Of a DNA stretch of 48,081 nucleotides, positions 8,100 to 16,161 are shown piece by piece. The notes below the pieces were generated by a model. It did no database searches. It was given only the letters and a program-made list of their open reading frames with translations, and was not told the origin of the DNA. The stretch comes from Jatrophihabitans sp035642535 (GTDB lineage Bacteria > Actinomycetota > Actinomycetes > Mycobacteriales > Jatrophihabitantaceae). The stretch lies in the NCBI GenBank assembly GCA_035642535.1, contig DASQSE010000027.1, positions 1 through 48,081 on the forward strand, given 5' to 3'. Both the position numbers and the translations under genes were made by a program. Each line of letters starts with the position of its first letter. Within the stretch, counting starts at the first letter, position 1.

Positions 8100-8795
8100 C
8101 TACCGGTCGGCCATATGCAGCGCGACGATGCCGCCGGTGAGGTTGCGATACCGCACGTTGACCCAGCCGTTCGCTGCGACGGTTGCGGCGAGCACGTCCT
8201 GCGCGGGCCAGGCGCGAATCGACTCCGCGAGATAGACGTACGCGTCCGGGTTGGATGCGACGCGGCGCGCCACCCAAGGCAGCGCGCGCACCAAGTAGTT
8301 GAGGTACAGCATCCGGAACGGCCGCCACGTCGGGCGGCTGAACTCGCAGATCACGAGCTGGCCGCCGGGCCGCACCACCCGCGCCATCTCGCGCAATGCC
8401 AGCGGGACGTCCTCGACGTTGCGCAGCCCGAAGCTGATCACGACCGCGTCGAACGCGGCGTCCTGGAACGGCAGCCGAGTTGCGTCGCCGGCCACGAACG
8501 GAACGGTCTTGCGTCGCTTGAGCGAGTGGCCGGCGCGCAGCATGCCGAGGGAGAAGTCGCACGCGACAGCGGTGACGCCGCCGCGCGCCAGCTCGACCGT
8601 CGAGACACCGGTGCCGGCCGCGAGGTCGAGCACCCGCTCACCCCGTACCAGCTGCAGGCACTGCCGGCTGTGCCGGCGCCAACGTCGATCCTGGGCGAAG
8701 GACAGCACGCTGTTGGTGATGTCGTAACGCGGCGCCACCTCGTCGAACATGCGCGCAACCGCGCGCGGCTGCTTGGCCAAGGTGGCGCGGTTCAC
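8100..8795 (-). CDS. menG: Demethylmenaquinone methyltransferase
   Basis: SAM-dependent C-methyltransferase of the UbiE/MenG family that converts demethylmenaquinone to menaquinone, the last step of quinone synthesis. Visible marks are the N-terminal signature PRYDITNSVLSFAQDRRWR, the SAM loop VLDLAAGTGVST, and motif RNVEDVPLALREMARVVRPGG. I chose GTG 8795, which gives the common N-terminus MNRATLAKQP and a GGAAGA Shine-Dalgarno about 9 bases upstream; an ATG at 8834 would run into the upstream transporter gene. The product is 231 residues, normal for the family. The gap to the upstream transporter is 16 bases, so they share a transcript. It serves the futalosine pathway encoded elsewhere in this window. 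Confidence 0.93.
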   Translation of the reverse strand: MNRATLAKQPRAVARMFDEVAPRYDITNSVLSFAQDRRWRRHSRQCLQLVRGERVLDLAAGTGVSTVELARGGVTAVACDFSLGMLRAGHSLKRRKTVPFVAGDATRLPFQDAAFDAVVISFGLRNVEDVPLALREMARVVRPGGQLVICEFSRPTWRPFRMLYLNYLVRALPWVARRVASNPDAYVYLAESIRAWPAQDVLAATVAANGWVNVRYRNLTGGIVALHMADR

Positions 8796-8811
8796 GCGCG
8801 CCAGTCTTCCA

Positions 8812-9717
8812 TTACGCAGGCGAGGCGGCCGCACTGGATGCGGGCGGGGCGTCCAGCTCGCTGCGCTGCTCGGCGAGCCGGATTCCGCCGCCGATGACGG
8901 CGATCAGACACAGCAGGTACGCCGCGATGTGACCCGGCGACAGCGGGATGCGTTCGCGGAGTAGCAACTCGCCCATGAGCACCGCGGTAAGCGGGTCTGC
9001 GGACAGGTTGGCCGGCAACGTCGCACCCAGCGCGCCGATCTGGAACGACATCTGGGTGAGGACGATGCCGCCGACGCCCAGGAAAGCGATCCCGATGAGC
9101 GGGATGAGGCCACGCGGCGTGGTCAGCAGCCCGTGCAGCCCGGCGTGCCGGGTGCGCTCCGACGCGGCGTCGACCAGCACCGCCAAGGTGCCGAAGTAGC
9201 TTCCGCCGGCCGCGCCGTAGACCGCCGCGCGGACGACCCGATGCCGGCCGGTGACGGCCACGCATGCGAGAGCCGCGGCGGCGAGCACCACGAGCACGGT
9301 GGTCGCGAGCGCGATCGGGCCGGGTACTCGTTCGGCTCCGGGCTGTCCGACGAGGGACAGGAAGATTGCCAGCCCACTCACGACGCCGAGGACACCGAGC
9401 AGTTCGCCGGGCCGCGGCGCGTGCCAGCCGAGCGCAGCGCTGACGAACAGCGATACCGGCAGCATCAGCACGACGAGCGGCTGCACGATCACCACCGGGC
9501 CGTTCGCGAGCGCGATCACCTGCAGGATGAAGCCGAAGAAGTCCCCACAGACGGCCAGCAGCCACACCGGGTTGCGGACGAGACGCCACAGCCCCTCCGC
9601 GCTGGATCGGCCCTGCCCGTCCGCGAACTGCTGCGCCATGTGGTGCTGCACGACGGCGGAAGTGCCATACACGATCGCGGAGCCGACCGCGAACGGGATA
9701 GCGACCGATGTGGACAC
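8812..9717 (-). CDS. Multi-TM transporter of the DMT/NIPA type
   Basis: Integral membrane protein of 301 residues with about nine hydrophobic segments, like drug/metabolite transporters and eukaryotic NIPA magnesium transporters; the stretches SAIVYGTSAVVQHH, FFGFILQVIALANGP and IVQPLVVLMLPVSL fit that group. The substrate is unknown. I chose GTG 9717 because a TACTCT box ends six bases before it, a leaderless arrangement, and because the first TM starts directly after; ATG 9744 is an alternative. It is co-transcribed with menG (16-base gap). The C-terminal tail is Ala/Ser/Pro-rich and cytoplasmic. Confidence 0.8.
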   Translation of the reverse strand: MSTSVAIPFAVGSAIVYGTSAVVQHHMAQQFADGQGRSSAEGLWRLVRNPVWLLAVCGDFFGFILQVIALANGPVVIVQPLVVLMLPVSLFVSAALGWHAPRPGELLGVLGVVSGLAIFLSLVGQPGAERVPGPIALATTVLVVLAAAALACVAVTGRHRVVRAAVYGAAGGSYFGTLAVLVDAASERTRHAGLHGLLTTPRGLIPLIGIAFLGVGGIVLTQMSFQIGALGATLPANLSADPLTAVLMGELLLRERIPLSPGHIAAYLLCLIAVIGGGIRLAEQRSELDAPPASSAAASPA

Positions 9718-9723
9718 ATTTCG

Positions 9724-9729
9724 AGAGTA
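9724..9729 (-). promoter_or_regulatory. Leaderless -10 box TACTCT before the transporter-menG unit
   Basis: TANNNT box ending six bases before the GTG at 9717, with no Shine-Dalgarno. This spacing fits leaderless actinobacterial transcripts. Confidence 0.5.
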
Positions 9730-9917
9730 ACCGGCGCGCTCCATTTCAATGCGCGACGCCTTCGCGAGGCGCCTCACCTGAGACGGAGGCCTTACGAGAA
9801 ACGGGGCCCAAGGACCTATTGCTTTTGTGCCCACCGACCCGGCGGACCGGTGCCTTCCTTACCTGCTGCCGACCGCTCGCCGCGCGAAGGATTCATGGCA
9901 ACGAGGAGGTGGGTCCG
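9730..9917. other. Divergent intergenic region without recognised gene
   Basis: About 190 bases between the transporter promoter and the 53-aa gene. It holds an imperfect GGACCTATTGC element near 9811-9821, vaguely like half of a DevR/DosR-type box, but the other half does not match well. Nothing else is recognised. Confidence 0.3.
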
Positions 9918-10079
9918 ATGCCCAACACGATCGAGATCACGATGACGCCAGGTGGCTTCGAGGTGCTGACCGGCGGTCGGACGACCACCTTCGCAAGCCT
10001 GGACGCCGCGGTCGGGTACGCCCGCGAGCGCTTCGCCCGCGCCGAGCACATCCGCGACCTGAAGACGCGCATCGACTAG
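9918..10079 (+). CDS. Small protein, 53 aa, DUF2188-like
   Basis: A short protein with a very strong Shine-Dalgarno (GAGGAGGT, 9903-9910, seven bases before the ATG). The sequence PNTIEITMTPGGFEV followed by FASLDAAVGYARERF looks like a beta-hairpin plus one helix, as in DUF2188-type small proteins where a Gly-aromatic strand is followed by an A-x-x-x-A-R helix. The resemblance is loose, and no function can be given. It lies alone between the divergent transporter and the Cys-rich small gene 67 bases downstream. Confidence 0.6.
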   Translation: MPNTIEITMTPGGFEVLTGGRTTTFASLDAAVGYARERFARAEHIRDLKTRID

Positions 10080-10146
10080 TCCGCGTCGCACCCTCCGGCC
10101 CGACTTTGACGTAGGCTGCTCCTTTCCGATCGGCACGGGGGCAGCG

Positions 10147-10296
10147 ATGGCAGAGGAACAAACGCGTCCGGCACTCGACCACACGCACACGGCGCGGTGT
10201 TATTGGGACCTCATGCAATGCCGCTGGGTGTGCCAGCCGGCGGACGCGCCGCAGCCGGCGGCCGAGGTCTCAGCCGGCGTTGGCGACAGGAAGTAG
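10147..10296 (+). CDS. Small Cys/His protein, 49 aa
   Basis: Short frame starting at ATG 10147 with GGGGGC four to nine bases upstream. The middle holds DHTHTARCYWDLMQC and RWVCQ: H12, H14, C18, C25 and C29 could bind zinc or a metal cluster, and the aromatic CYWD-x-x-x-CRWVC pattern looks selected rather than random. The last 27 bases overlap the end of mqnC on the other strand. A TAGGCT box at 10112-10117 could be its -10. No family is recognised; comparison of conservation would decide whether it is real. Confidence 0.5.
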   Translation: MAEEQTRPALDHTHTARCYWDLMQCRWVCQPADAPQPAAEVSAGVGDRK

Positions 10297-11430
10297 CTGC
10301 AGCGCCGTCGAGCTGAAGTGCGAGTGGACGCGCTCGTCCACCGGATCGTCAGCCGGGTCGCGGTGCACCACCAAGTGGTTGTAGAGCGTGTCGCGCTGCG
10401 CAGGGATCCGTCCCGCGCCGCGGATCAGGTTGATCAGTTCGGTTCGGTTGGAGCGATGCCGAGCGCCCGCGGACGAGACGACGTTCTCCTCCAGCATCAC
10501 CGAACCGAGGTCGTCCGCGCCGAAGTGCAGGGTCAGCTGGCCGATGTCCTTGCCCGTCGTCAGCCATGAACCCTGCAGGTGGTTGACGTTGTCGAAGAAC
10601 AGCCGAGCCACCGCGATCATGCGCAGGTACTCCAGCGACGTGGCCTGAGTGCGACCGCGGAGGTGGTTGTTCTCCGGCTGATAGGTCCACGGGATGAACG
10701 AGCGGAAGCCGCCCGTCCGGTCCTGCACGTCGCGGATCATGCGCAGGTGCTCGATGCGCTCGGCGTTCGTCTCGCCGGTGCCCATCATGAACGTGGCCGT
10801 GGACTCGACCCCGAGCCCGTGTGCCGTCTCCATCACGGCGAGCCACGTCTCGCCGGACTCCTTGAGCGGCGCGATCGCGGTGCGCGGCCGCGCGACGAGA
10901 ATCTCCGCGCCTGCGCCGGCGAACGAGTCGAGGCCCGCGGAGTGCAGCCGGCTGATCACCGTCGCGTAATCGAGGTCCGACGTCCGCGAGATGTGCACGA
11001 CCTCCGACGCGCCCAGACTGTGCAGCGTCAACTCCGGATACTCACGCTTGATCGCCGCGAAGATCCGCTCGTACCACTCGATGCCGAGATCCGGTGAGTG
11101 CCCGCCCTGGAGCATGATCTGCGTGGCGCCGAGCTCGACCGCCTCCCCACACCGGCGCAGGATCTCCTCGTCGCTGTGCGTCCACCCCTCCGCGTGCTTC
11201 GGCGAACGGTAGAACGCGCAGAACTTGCACGCGGTGTAGCAGACGTTCGTGTAGTTGATGTTCCGGTCGATGATGTAGGTGGCGATGTCCTCCGGGTAGC
11301 GGCGCCGCCGGACTGCGTCGGCCGCCTCGCCCAGCGCGTGCAGCGGTGCGTCCGTGTAGAGCAGCAGCGCTTCGGCCGGACTGATCCGGCCGCCGTCGGC
11401 CGCCCGCTCGAGCAGACGTGAAATCGTCAC
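10270..11430 (-). CDS. mqnC: Cyclic dehypoxanthine futalosine synthase
   Basis: Radical SAM enzyme of the futalosine menaquinone pathway that cyclises dehypoxanthine futalosine. The 4Fe-4S motif CYTACKFC is at C64, C68 and C71, preceded by IDRNINYTNV, which is typical of MqnC; the motifs IMLQGGHSPDLGIEWY and FIPWTYQPENN also match the family. Length 386 residues is normal. It starts with GTG 11430, overlapping the stop of the EamA transporter gene upstream (GTGA), so it is translated from that transcript. Its end overlaps the small Cys/His gene by 27 bases, tail to tail. Confidence 0.95.
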   Translation of the reverse strand: MTISRLLERAADGGRISPAEALLLYTDAPLHALGEAADAVRRRRYPEDIATYIIDRNINYTNVCYTACKFCAFYRSPKHAEGWTHSDEEILRRCGEAVELGATQIMLQGGHSPDLGIEWYERIFAAIKREYPELTLHSLGASEVVHISRTSDLDYATVISRLHSAGLDSFAGAGAEILVARPRTAIAPLKESGETWLAVMETAHGLGVESTATFMMGTGETNAERIEHLRMIRDVQDRTGGFRSFIPWTYQPENNHLRGRTQATSLEYLRMIAVARLFFDNVNHLQGSWLTTGKDIGQLTLHFGADDLGSVMLEENVVSSAGARHRSNRTELINLIRGAGRIPAQRDTLYNHLVVHRDPADDPVDERVHSHFSSTALQLLPVANAG

Positions 11431-12368
11431 TCCGTAAGCGTACGGGGACGGTTGCGCGGGGAAACGAGCAAGCCCGCCACCGCGAGCACGACGATCGCCG
11501 CGCCGAGCGCCTGCTGCGCGCTGAGCCGCTCATTGAGCAGTAGCGCGCCGAGGAACACGGCCACGACCGGGTTCACGAACGCATAGCTCGACACTGTCGT
11601 CGCCGACAGCCGGCCGAGCACGAATACGTAGCACGTCATCGCGATCAGCGTGCCGGCGCCGACGAGGTAGACGAGGGCCCACCACGACTCGCCGCTGACC
11701 GCGCCGACATCGAAGGACTCGCCGCGCGCCAGTGCGACGACCGCACAAACCACCCCGCCGCACAGCATCTCCATGCCGGCCATGAGCAGCGGACGGGACG
11801 GCACCGGCAGCCGACCCTGCAACACCGAGCCGGTCCCCCAACTCATCGACGCGAGCAACACGGCGAGCGCGGAGCCCATCGGGAAACCCGAGCCGCCGCC
11901 ACCGCTGAGGACGGCCACGCCGACAATGCCGATCCCGAGTGCGATCCAGCGGATGAGGCCGGGTATGCGACGTTGCACGATGGCATCAGCGACCACCATC
12001 CACAGCGGAACAGTGGCGACCAGCAGCGCGGCGATGCCGGACGGCAACCGCAACTCGGCCCACGACACCACACCGTTCCCGCCGGCCGGCAACATCGCGC
12101 CGAGCAGCAGCATGGCGCCCCACTGGCGGATACCCGGACGGTCGGTGACGCGCTGGTCCCGGCCGCCCGAGAACCAGCCGATCGGCAGCAGGATCGCACC
12201 GGCGATGACGTAGCGGATCGCGGCCATCGTGAACGGCGGCATGGTGCGCACGCCGACGCGGATCGCCAGATAGGTCGACCCCCACACGAGCCACACGACC
12301 GCCAGCGCGCCCCAGGCCAGCAGCGTCGCGGAGCGGAGCGCAGGCACTCTCGTCAACGTAGTGGCCAC
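11427..12368 (-). CDS. EamA-family exporter (DMT superfamily)
   Basis: Ten-TM transporter of 313 residues with two EamA repeats. It begins WGALAVVWLVWGSTYLAIRV, the classic first helix of the RhaT/YedA group, and repeats a similar arrangement after about residue 155. Substrates in this group are usually metabolites or amino acids; none can be inferred here. The start is GTG 12368, seven bases after a TAGCGT box and without a Shine-Dalgarno. It is the first gene of a unit with mqnC, sharing a GTGA overlap; whether it moves a pathway metabolite is unknown. Confidence 0.85.
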   Translation of the reverse strand: MATTLTRVPALRSATLLAWGALAVVWLVWGSTYLAIRVGVRTMPPFTMAAIRYVIAGAILLPIGWFSGGRDQRVTDRPGIRQWGAMLLLGAMLPAGGNGVVSWAELRLPSGIAALLVATVPLWMVVADAIVQRRIPGLIRWIALGIGIVGVAVLSGGGGSGFPMGSALAVLLASMSWGTGSVLQGRLPVPSRPLLMAGMEMLCGGVVCAVVALARGESFDVGAVSGESWWALVYLVGAGTLIAMTCYVFVLGRLSATTVSSYAFVNPVVAVFLGALLLNERLSAQQALGAAIVVLAVAGLLVSPRNRPRTLTE

Positions 12369-12375
12369 TAACGCC

Positions 12376-12381
12376 ACGCTA
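12376..12381 (-). promoter_or_regulatory. Leaderless -10 box TAGCGT before EamA-mqnC
   Basis: TANNNT box ending seven bases before the GTG at 12368, with no Shine-Dalgarno in between. Confidence 0.5.
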
Positions 12382-12460
12382 CGAGCCGACGAGCCCGGCG
12401 GCTCGCGATTTTCGGCCGCCGGGCTCGGTTGGCTGCGTGTTCTACAGCACAGCCGGTCGG

Positions 12461-13108
12461 TCAGACGTGATGCGTGCCGACGAACCAGGCCTTCGCGACG
12501 TGCCGCGTCACCAGCGGGCCGGTTTCGCCGCCGGTCACGACCGTCCACGACGCTGCCGACTCGTTGACGCCGAGATGGGCGGCGCCGGGCTTGGCCCAGA
12601 CCACGCCGTCGTGAACGCAGAAGTACGTCGCTGACCACTGCGGGTGCCCGTGCCGCACCGGCCCGGCACCGCCGTCGCGGATCGAGCAATGGTCGCCGTC
12701 GTGCAGGTTCATGGCGAGCGGCGCCCGCTGCCGGGCCGGCGCCGGATTGGTCTTCGCAAATGCGCCGTGCCGCGGAATGAGGACGATGTTCTTGCGGCGC
12801 GGATTGCGCATGCAGAGCACGTGGTGCGGGGCGGCCGCCTTCCAGCATGCGATGGCGTACTCGGCGGACGGGCTGCAGAACTCGATGTTGCGATTTACCG
12901 CGCCGGGCGACGGATCGGCAACACTACAGTCGACCGACCCACTCGGCTCGCCGGTGACTGTGAACCCGGCAGCGTGATGCCCGGCCGACGTGACTGGACG
13001 GACGACGACCCTCACCGTCGGCGATGGCGCGGCGCCGGCCGGCGCCTCGACGATCGCCACGCCGGCGATGAGGACTGTGGCCGCAGCTACGGCACTGATG
13101 ATGCGCAT
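12461..13108 (-). CDS. Secreted Cys-rich protein of unknown function
   Basis: Protein of 215 residues with a clear Sec signal peptide (MRIISAVAAATVLIAGVAIV, then EAPAGAA with likely cleavage after A26 or A27). The mature part has six Cys (61, 78, 88, 99, 141, 164), which could form three disulfides, and many His and aromatic residues in the second half (HDGDHCSI, HPQWSATYFCVHDG). Shine-Dalgarno GGGGAGGAG precedes the ATG. I do not recognise a family. Gene neighbours on the same strand (MarR fragment upstream, EamA downstream) give no clue. Confidence 0.75.
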   Translation of the reverse strand: MRIISAVAAATVLIAGVAIVEAPAGAAPSPTVRVVVRPVTSAGHHAAGFTVTGEPSGSVDCSVADPSPGAVNRNIEFCSPSAEYAIACWKAAAPHHVLCMRNPRRKNIVLIPRHGAFAKTNPAPARQRAPLAMNLHDGDHCSIRDGGAGPVRHGHPQWSATYFCVHDGVVWAKPGAAHLGVNESAASWTVVTGGETGPLVTRHVAKAWFVGTHHV

Positions 13109-13179
13109 CGAAGGCTCCTCCCCGTTGGGCTTCGCTGACAGGAGTATGGGTCGTCACCCGCTGATACGCCATGGGTGCT

Positions 13180-13470
13180 TCACTCGCCGTGGACTGCCCG
13201 CCACGCGCGCGACAGCGCGCGGCGGTGGGTCGGGTTGAGCCGGTCCAAGTAGAGCTCGCGGATCACGGCGTTGTGCGTCGCACGCGCCGCGCGCAGCGCT
13301 TTCGCGCCGCCCGGAGTCAGGCGCGCCAGGAAGCTGCGCGCGTCGACGTCGTCCTGGCGCCGGTTGAGCCAGCCCGCCCGTTCGAGCCGGCCCACGAGCC
13401 GGGTCAGGCCGCTGGGACTCAGCACCGCCGAGATGGACGAGGTGTACGCGCAGGTCGCCGCACCGACCAC
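13180..13470 (-). pseudogene. MarR-family regulator, N-terminally truncated
   Basis: Only the C-terminal two thirds of a MarR regulator is present: recognition helix LSPSGLTRLVGRLERAGW, the wing with DVDARSFLARLTPGG, and the dimerisation helices to HGE. The usual first 45-55 residues (helix 1 and 2) are missing; the frame further upstream runs into the 3' end of the MFS gene and does not look like MarR. A GTG at 13470 could give a 96-residue product, but without the N-terminal dimer helix it would probably not fold as a normal MarR dimer. Most likely a remnant of the regulator of the adjacent MFS gene. Confidence 0.6.
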
Positions 13471-13504
13471 GTAGCTCAAGCGAAGCGGTCGGCCGGCCGG
13501 TGGA

Positions 13505-14695
13505 TCAGCGGCGCCGGGTGGTGGACAGCGGCAGGGCCACGAGGACGAGGCACGCACTGGCGACGAACGCGCCCGAATAGCCGGCATTCGAGACCGCGAC
13601 ACCGATCCCGATGGCGCCTGCGCCCCAGCCGAGGTCGTAGGAAGCGTTCCACGCGGCACTGACGGCGCCGTACTGCGCACGGGGCGCCCGCTGCAGCATG
13701 GTGTTCAGGCTGGCGGCCTGCGCCGCGCCGAAGCCGACGCCGAACACCGCCATCCCGGCGACGACCGCGAACCCACTGCCGGTGCATGCGGCGCCCAGCA
13801 TCCCGGCGGCGGACAGCGCGAGCGACGGCGCGAGCAACCGTGCCGCGCCGTGCCGGTCGCTGAATCGGCCGGCCAGCCAACGCGCGGCGCTCGCGGTCGC
13901 GGACTGGACGAACAGCGCTGGGACGGCAACGCGCGCAGCCACGGCGCTGGGCAGGAACGTGACGACCACGCCGCTGGCCACCGCGGCGGCGGCGAACAGG
14001 ACAGCCGGACGTCGCAGCGCAGGCCGACGCAGCGTCGCGAGCAGCCCACCGCCGTGCTCGTCCTCGGCTGCCGCGGCCTCGGGCAGACCAACCGCGACAC
14101 CGGCAGCGACCAGCGCGCAACCGGCGCCGAGCGAAAAGACGACCGGATAGCCGAGCCGCCCGACCAGCCACACGCCCAAGGGCAGCGTGAGGATCGACGG
14201 GAGGGTCGCCATGAGTCCCAGCAGGCCGAGGCCCTCGCCACGCCGCTGCTCCGGGATCGTGGTGGCGGCGACCGTGCCGATCGCGACGACGACGACCGCG
14301 AAGCCGAAGCCGCGTGCGACGGACACCACCAGCAACCCGCCCAGCCCGGTGACGGCGGGCAGCGCGAGCGCGGGCGCACCGAGCAGGACCAGTCCGGCGA
14401 CGAGCAGCCTGCGGTAGCCGACGCGGGTCGCGAGCGCGGGGGTGCCCAACTCGCCGGCGACCGAAGCGGCCATCAGGACGCCGATCGACAGACCGGCCCC
14501 GGTCGGGCCGAGGTCGCGGTCGGTCGAGAACAGCGGGACGACCGCGACGAGCAGGTAGAAGCTGCTCATCGCCGCGAAGTCGACGGCGAACAACCGCAGC
14601 ACCGCGGCGGTGAGCAGCTGCGGCCGGGTGGCGACGGTTGCCGTCGAGGCGGCGAGTGTCGCGGGCGGGAGGGCGGGAACTGTCATCGTGCTCAT
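13505..14695 (-). CDS. MFS efflux transporter
   Basis: Major facilitator of 396 residues with 12 hydrophobic segments and a central loop (EDEHGGG and following Arg-rich stretch, about 190-215). The N-half motif GELGTPALATRVGYRR matches MFS motif A between TM2 and TM3. It resembles small-molecule exporters; the substrate is unknown. I chose ATG 14695 (MSTMTVPALPP); ATG 14686 is a close alternative. It is divergent from the MocR regulator with 47 bases between the starts, so MocR may control it. A MarR fragment follows directly. Confidence 0.85.
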   Translation of the reverse strand: MSTMTVPALPPATLAASTATVATRPQLLTAAVLRLFAVDFAAMSSFYLLVAVVPLFSTDRDLGPTGAGLSIGVLMAASVAGELGTPALATRVGYRRLLVAGLVLLGAPALALPAVTGLGGLLVVSVARGFGFAVVVVAIGTVAATTIPEQRRGEGLGLLGLMATLPSILTLPLGVWLVGRLGYPVVFSLGAGCALVAAGVAVGLPEAAAAEDEHGGGLLATLRRPALRRPAVLFAAAAVASGVVVTFLPSAVAARVAVPALFVQSATASAARWLAGRFSDRHGAARLLAPSLALSAAGMLGAACTGSGFAVVAGMAVFGVGFGAAQAASLNTMLQRAPRAQYGAVSAAWNASYDLGWGAGAIGIGVAVSNAGYSGAFVASACLVLVALPLSTTRRR

Positions 14696-14728
14696 GCAGA
14701 TCAGGCTCGTCCGGCAACTGGTCAGCGA

Positions 14729-14734
14729 TAAGGT
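14729..14734 (+). promoter_or_regulatory. -10 box TAAGGT before the MocR gene
   Basis: TANNNT box ending eight bases before the GTG at 14743, no Shine-Dalgarno; fits a leaderless or nearly leaderless transcript in the 47-base divergent region. Confidence 0.4.
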
Positions 14735-14742
14735 CCAGTCGC

Positions 14743-16152
14743 GTGACGATCGAGTGGACCGGTTCCAGCCCGGAGCTACTGCTCCCGCTGGACCGGAACT
14801 CCGGTGAGGCACTGCGCAGCCAGCTGGAACGCGGCCTGCGCGAGGCGATCCGCGGCGGCCGGCTCAAGCCGGGTGAGCGGCTGCCCTCGACACGCGAACT
14901 CGCCGGCGCACTTGGTATCGCCCGGGGCACGGTCGTCGAGTGCATCGACCAACTGCAAGCCGAGGGCTACCTCGTGACGCGAGCGGGGGCGCCGACTCGA
15001 GTCAGCCCGAGCGCACACCCCGCCGCCCCGGCTACGAAGCCGGCGACGCCTGCCCGGCCGCGGCTCGCCGTCGACTTCCTGCCCGGCGTGCCGGATCTCG
15101 CGTCGTTCCCGCGCTCCGAGTGGGCACGCACGGTCGCCGAGGTGTGCCGCGCGGCGCCCAACGCGTCCTTCGACTACGGCGAACGGCGTGGTTCGCAACC
15201 GCTGCGCGCCGTGCTCGCGAGCTACCTCGGCCGGGTGCGCGGCGCCGCGGCCGACCCCGAGCGCATCGTCATCAGCACCGGGTTCACCCAGGGCCTCAAC
15301 CTCGCGCTGATGACGCTCGCGGCGCGCGGCGTCGACCGGGTCGCGTTCGAGGATCCGGGCTATGACGAGACGGGACGGATCGCCACGGCGCGGGCGGGCG
15401 TCTCGCTCGTGCCGGTGCCGGTCGACGAGGATGGGCTGCGCGTCGACGCGCTGGCTGCGACCGGAGCGCGGGCCGTCGTCGTGACGCCGGCGCACCAGTG
15501 GCCGACCGGGGTCGTGCTCTCCCCGCAGCGGCGCCTGGCGCTCGCGAACTGGGCCGTCGACACGGGCGGTTGGGTGATCGAGGACGACTACGACGCCGAG
15601 TTCCGATACGACCGCGATCCGGTCGGCATGGTGCAGGGCCTCGCGCCGGAGCGGGTCATCAACATCGGCACGGTGAGCAAATCGCTCGTCCCGAGCCTGC
15701 GGCTGGGCTGGCTGCTCTGCCCGGCCGAGCTGATCGACGGAGTTGCCACAACGAAGATCGAGACCGATCGCGGCTCGCCCGGTCTGGAGCAGGACGTGCT
15801 CGCCCGGCTGATCGAATCCGGTCGCTTCGACCGGCAGCTGCGCCGCATGCGCAAGCTGTACGCGGGCAAACGCGCCGCGCTGCTCGACGCGTTGGCCGAG
15901 CACGCGCCGGCGATCGGCGTGTCCGGATTGGCGGCGGGCTTTCATGCCGTCGCGCACCTGCCTGCAGGGGTCGACGAGCAGGCGACGATCGAGGCGGCAC
16001 GCGCGCGCGGCGTCGGCCTCTACGGGATGAGCCCGAGCCGATCGACGAAGGCCGTCGACCCGCCGCAGCTCATCCTCGGCTTCGGCAATCTGACCGTGCG
16101 GGCCATCCGCGACGGCATCACCGGCATCGCGGACCTGCTGCGGCCGCAATAG
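14743..16152 (+). CDS. MocR/PdxR-type GntR regulator with aminotransferase-like domain
   Basis: Transcription factor of 469 residues: a GntR winged helix at about 18-90 (ERLPSTRELAGALGIARGTV) joined to a fold-type I aminotransferase-like domain. PLP-site features are visible: HQWPTG 251-256, DDYDAEFRYD 281-290 and the Schiff-base Lys K313 in GTVSKSLVPSLRLGW. MocR proteins such as PdxR sense PLP or amino compounds and often control a divergent gene; here that would be the MFS transporter. The start is GTG 14743, which matches the usual short N-terminus before the winged helix. SDR gene follows after nine bases. Confidence 0.9.
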   Translation: MTIEWTGSSPELLLPLDRNSGEALRSQLERGLREAIRGGRLKPGERLPSTRELAGALGIARGTVVECIDQLQAEGYLVTRAGAPTRVSPSAHPAAPATKPATPARPRLAVDFLPGVPDLASFPRSEWARTVAEVCRAAPNASFDYGERRGSQPLRAVLASYLGRVRGAAADPERIVISTGFTQGLNLALMTLAARGVDRVAFEDPGYDETGRIATARAGVSLVPVPVDEDGLRVDALAATGARAVVVTPAHQWPTGVVLSPQRRLALANWAVDTGGWVIEDDYDAEFRYDRDPVGMVQGLAPERVINIGTVSKSLVPSLRLGWLLCPAELIDGVATTKIETDRGSPGLEQDVLARLIESGRFDRQLRRMRKLYAGKRAALLDALAEHAPAIGVSGLAAGFHAVAHLPAGVDEQATIEAARARGVGLYGMSPSRSTKAVDPPQLILGFGNLTVRAIRDGITGIADLLRPQ

Positions 16153-16155
16153 GCT
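16150..16155 (+). promoter_or_regulatory. Leaderless -10 box TAGGCT before the SDR gene
   Basis: TANNNT box that overlaps the MocR stop codon and ends six bases before the ATG at 16162; no Shine-Dalgarno. Confidence 0.4.
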
Positions 16156-16161
16156 CGGGTC

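Noticed and set aside
7747..8140. Plus-strand frame over the repeat peptide (Pro/Ser/Ala-rich, with an ATG near 8065 after AGGAGG)
   Set aside because: Composition is the mirror of the Gly/Asp/Ala repeats and it crosses the menG end; the minus-strand frame has its own Shine-Dalgarno, promoter box and operon context.
9811..9835. A DevR/DosR-type box upstream of the 53-residue gene
   Set aside because: One half resembles GGACCTATTGC but the second half-site does not pair with it; too weak to list as a site.
11427..12848. Long N-terminal extension of the EamA gene (to 12848)
   Set aside because: The extra 160 codons are antisense to the secreted Cys-rich protein and have shadow composition; GTG 12368 gives a normal transporter.
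13400..13470. A second frameshift in the MarR remnant (alternative frame reading DLRVHLVHLGG)
   Set aside because: It fits MarR spacing loosely but the in-frame reading also matches; evidence is not sufficient beyond N-terminal truncation.
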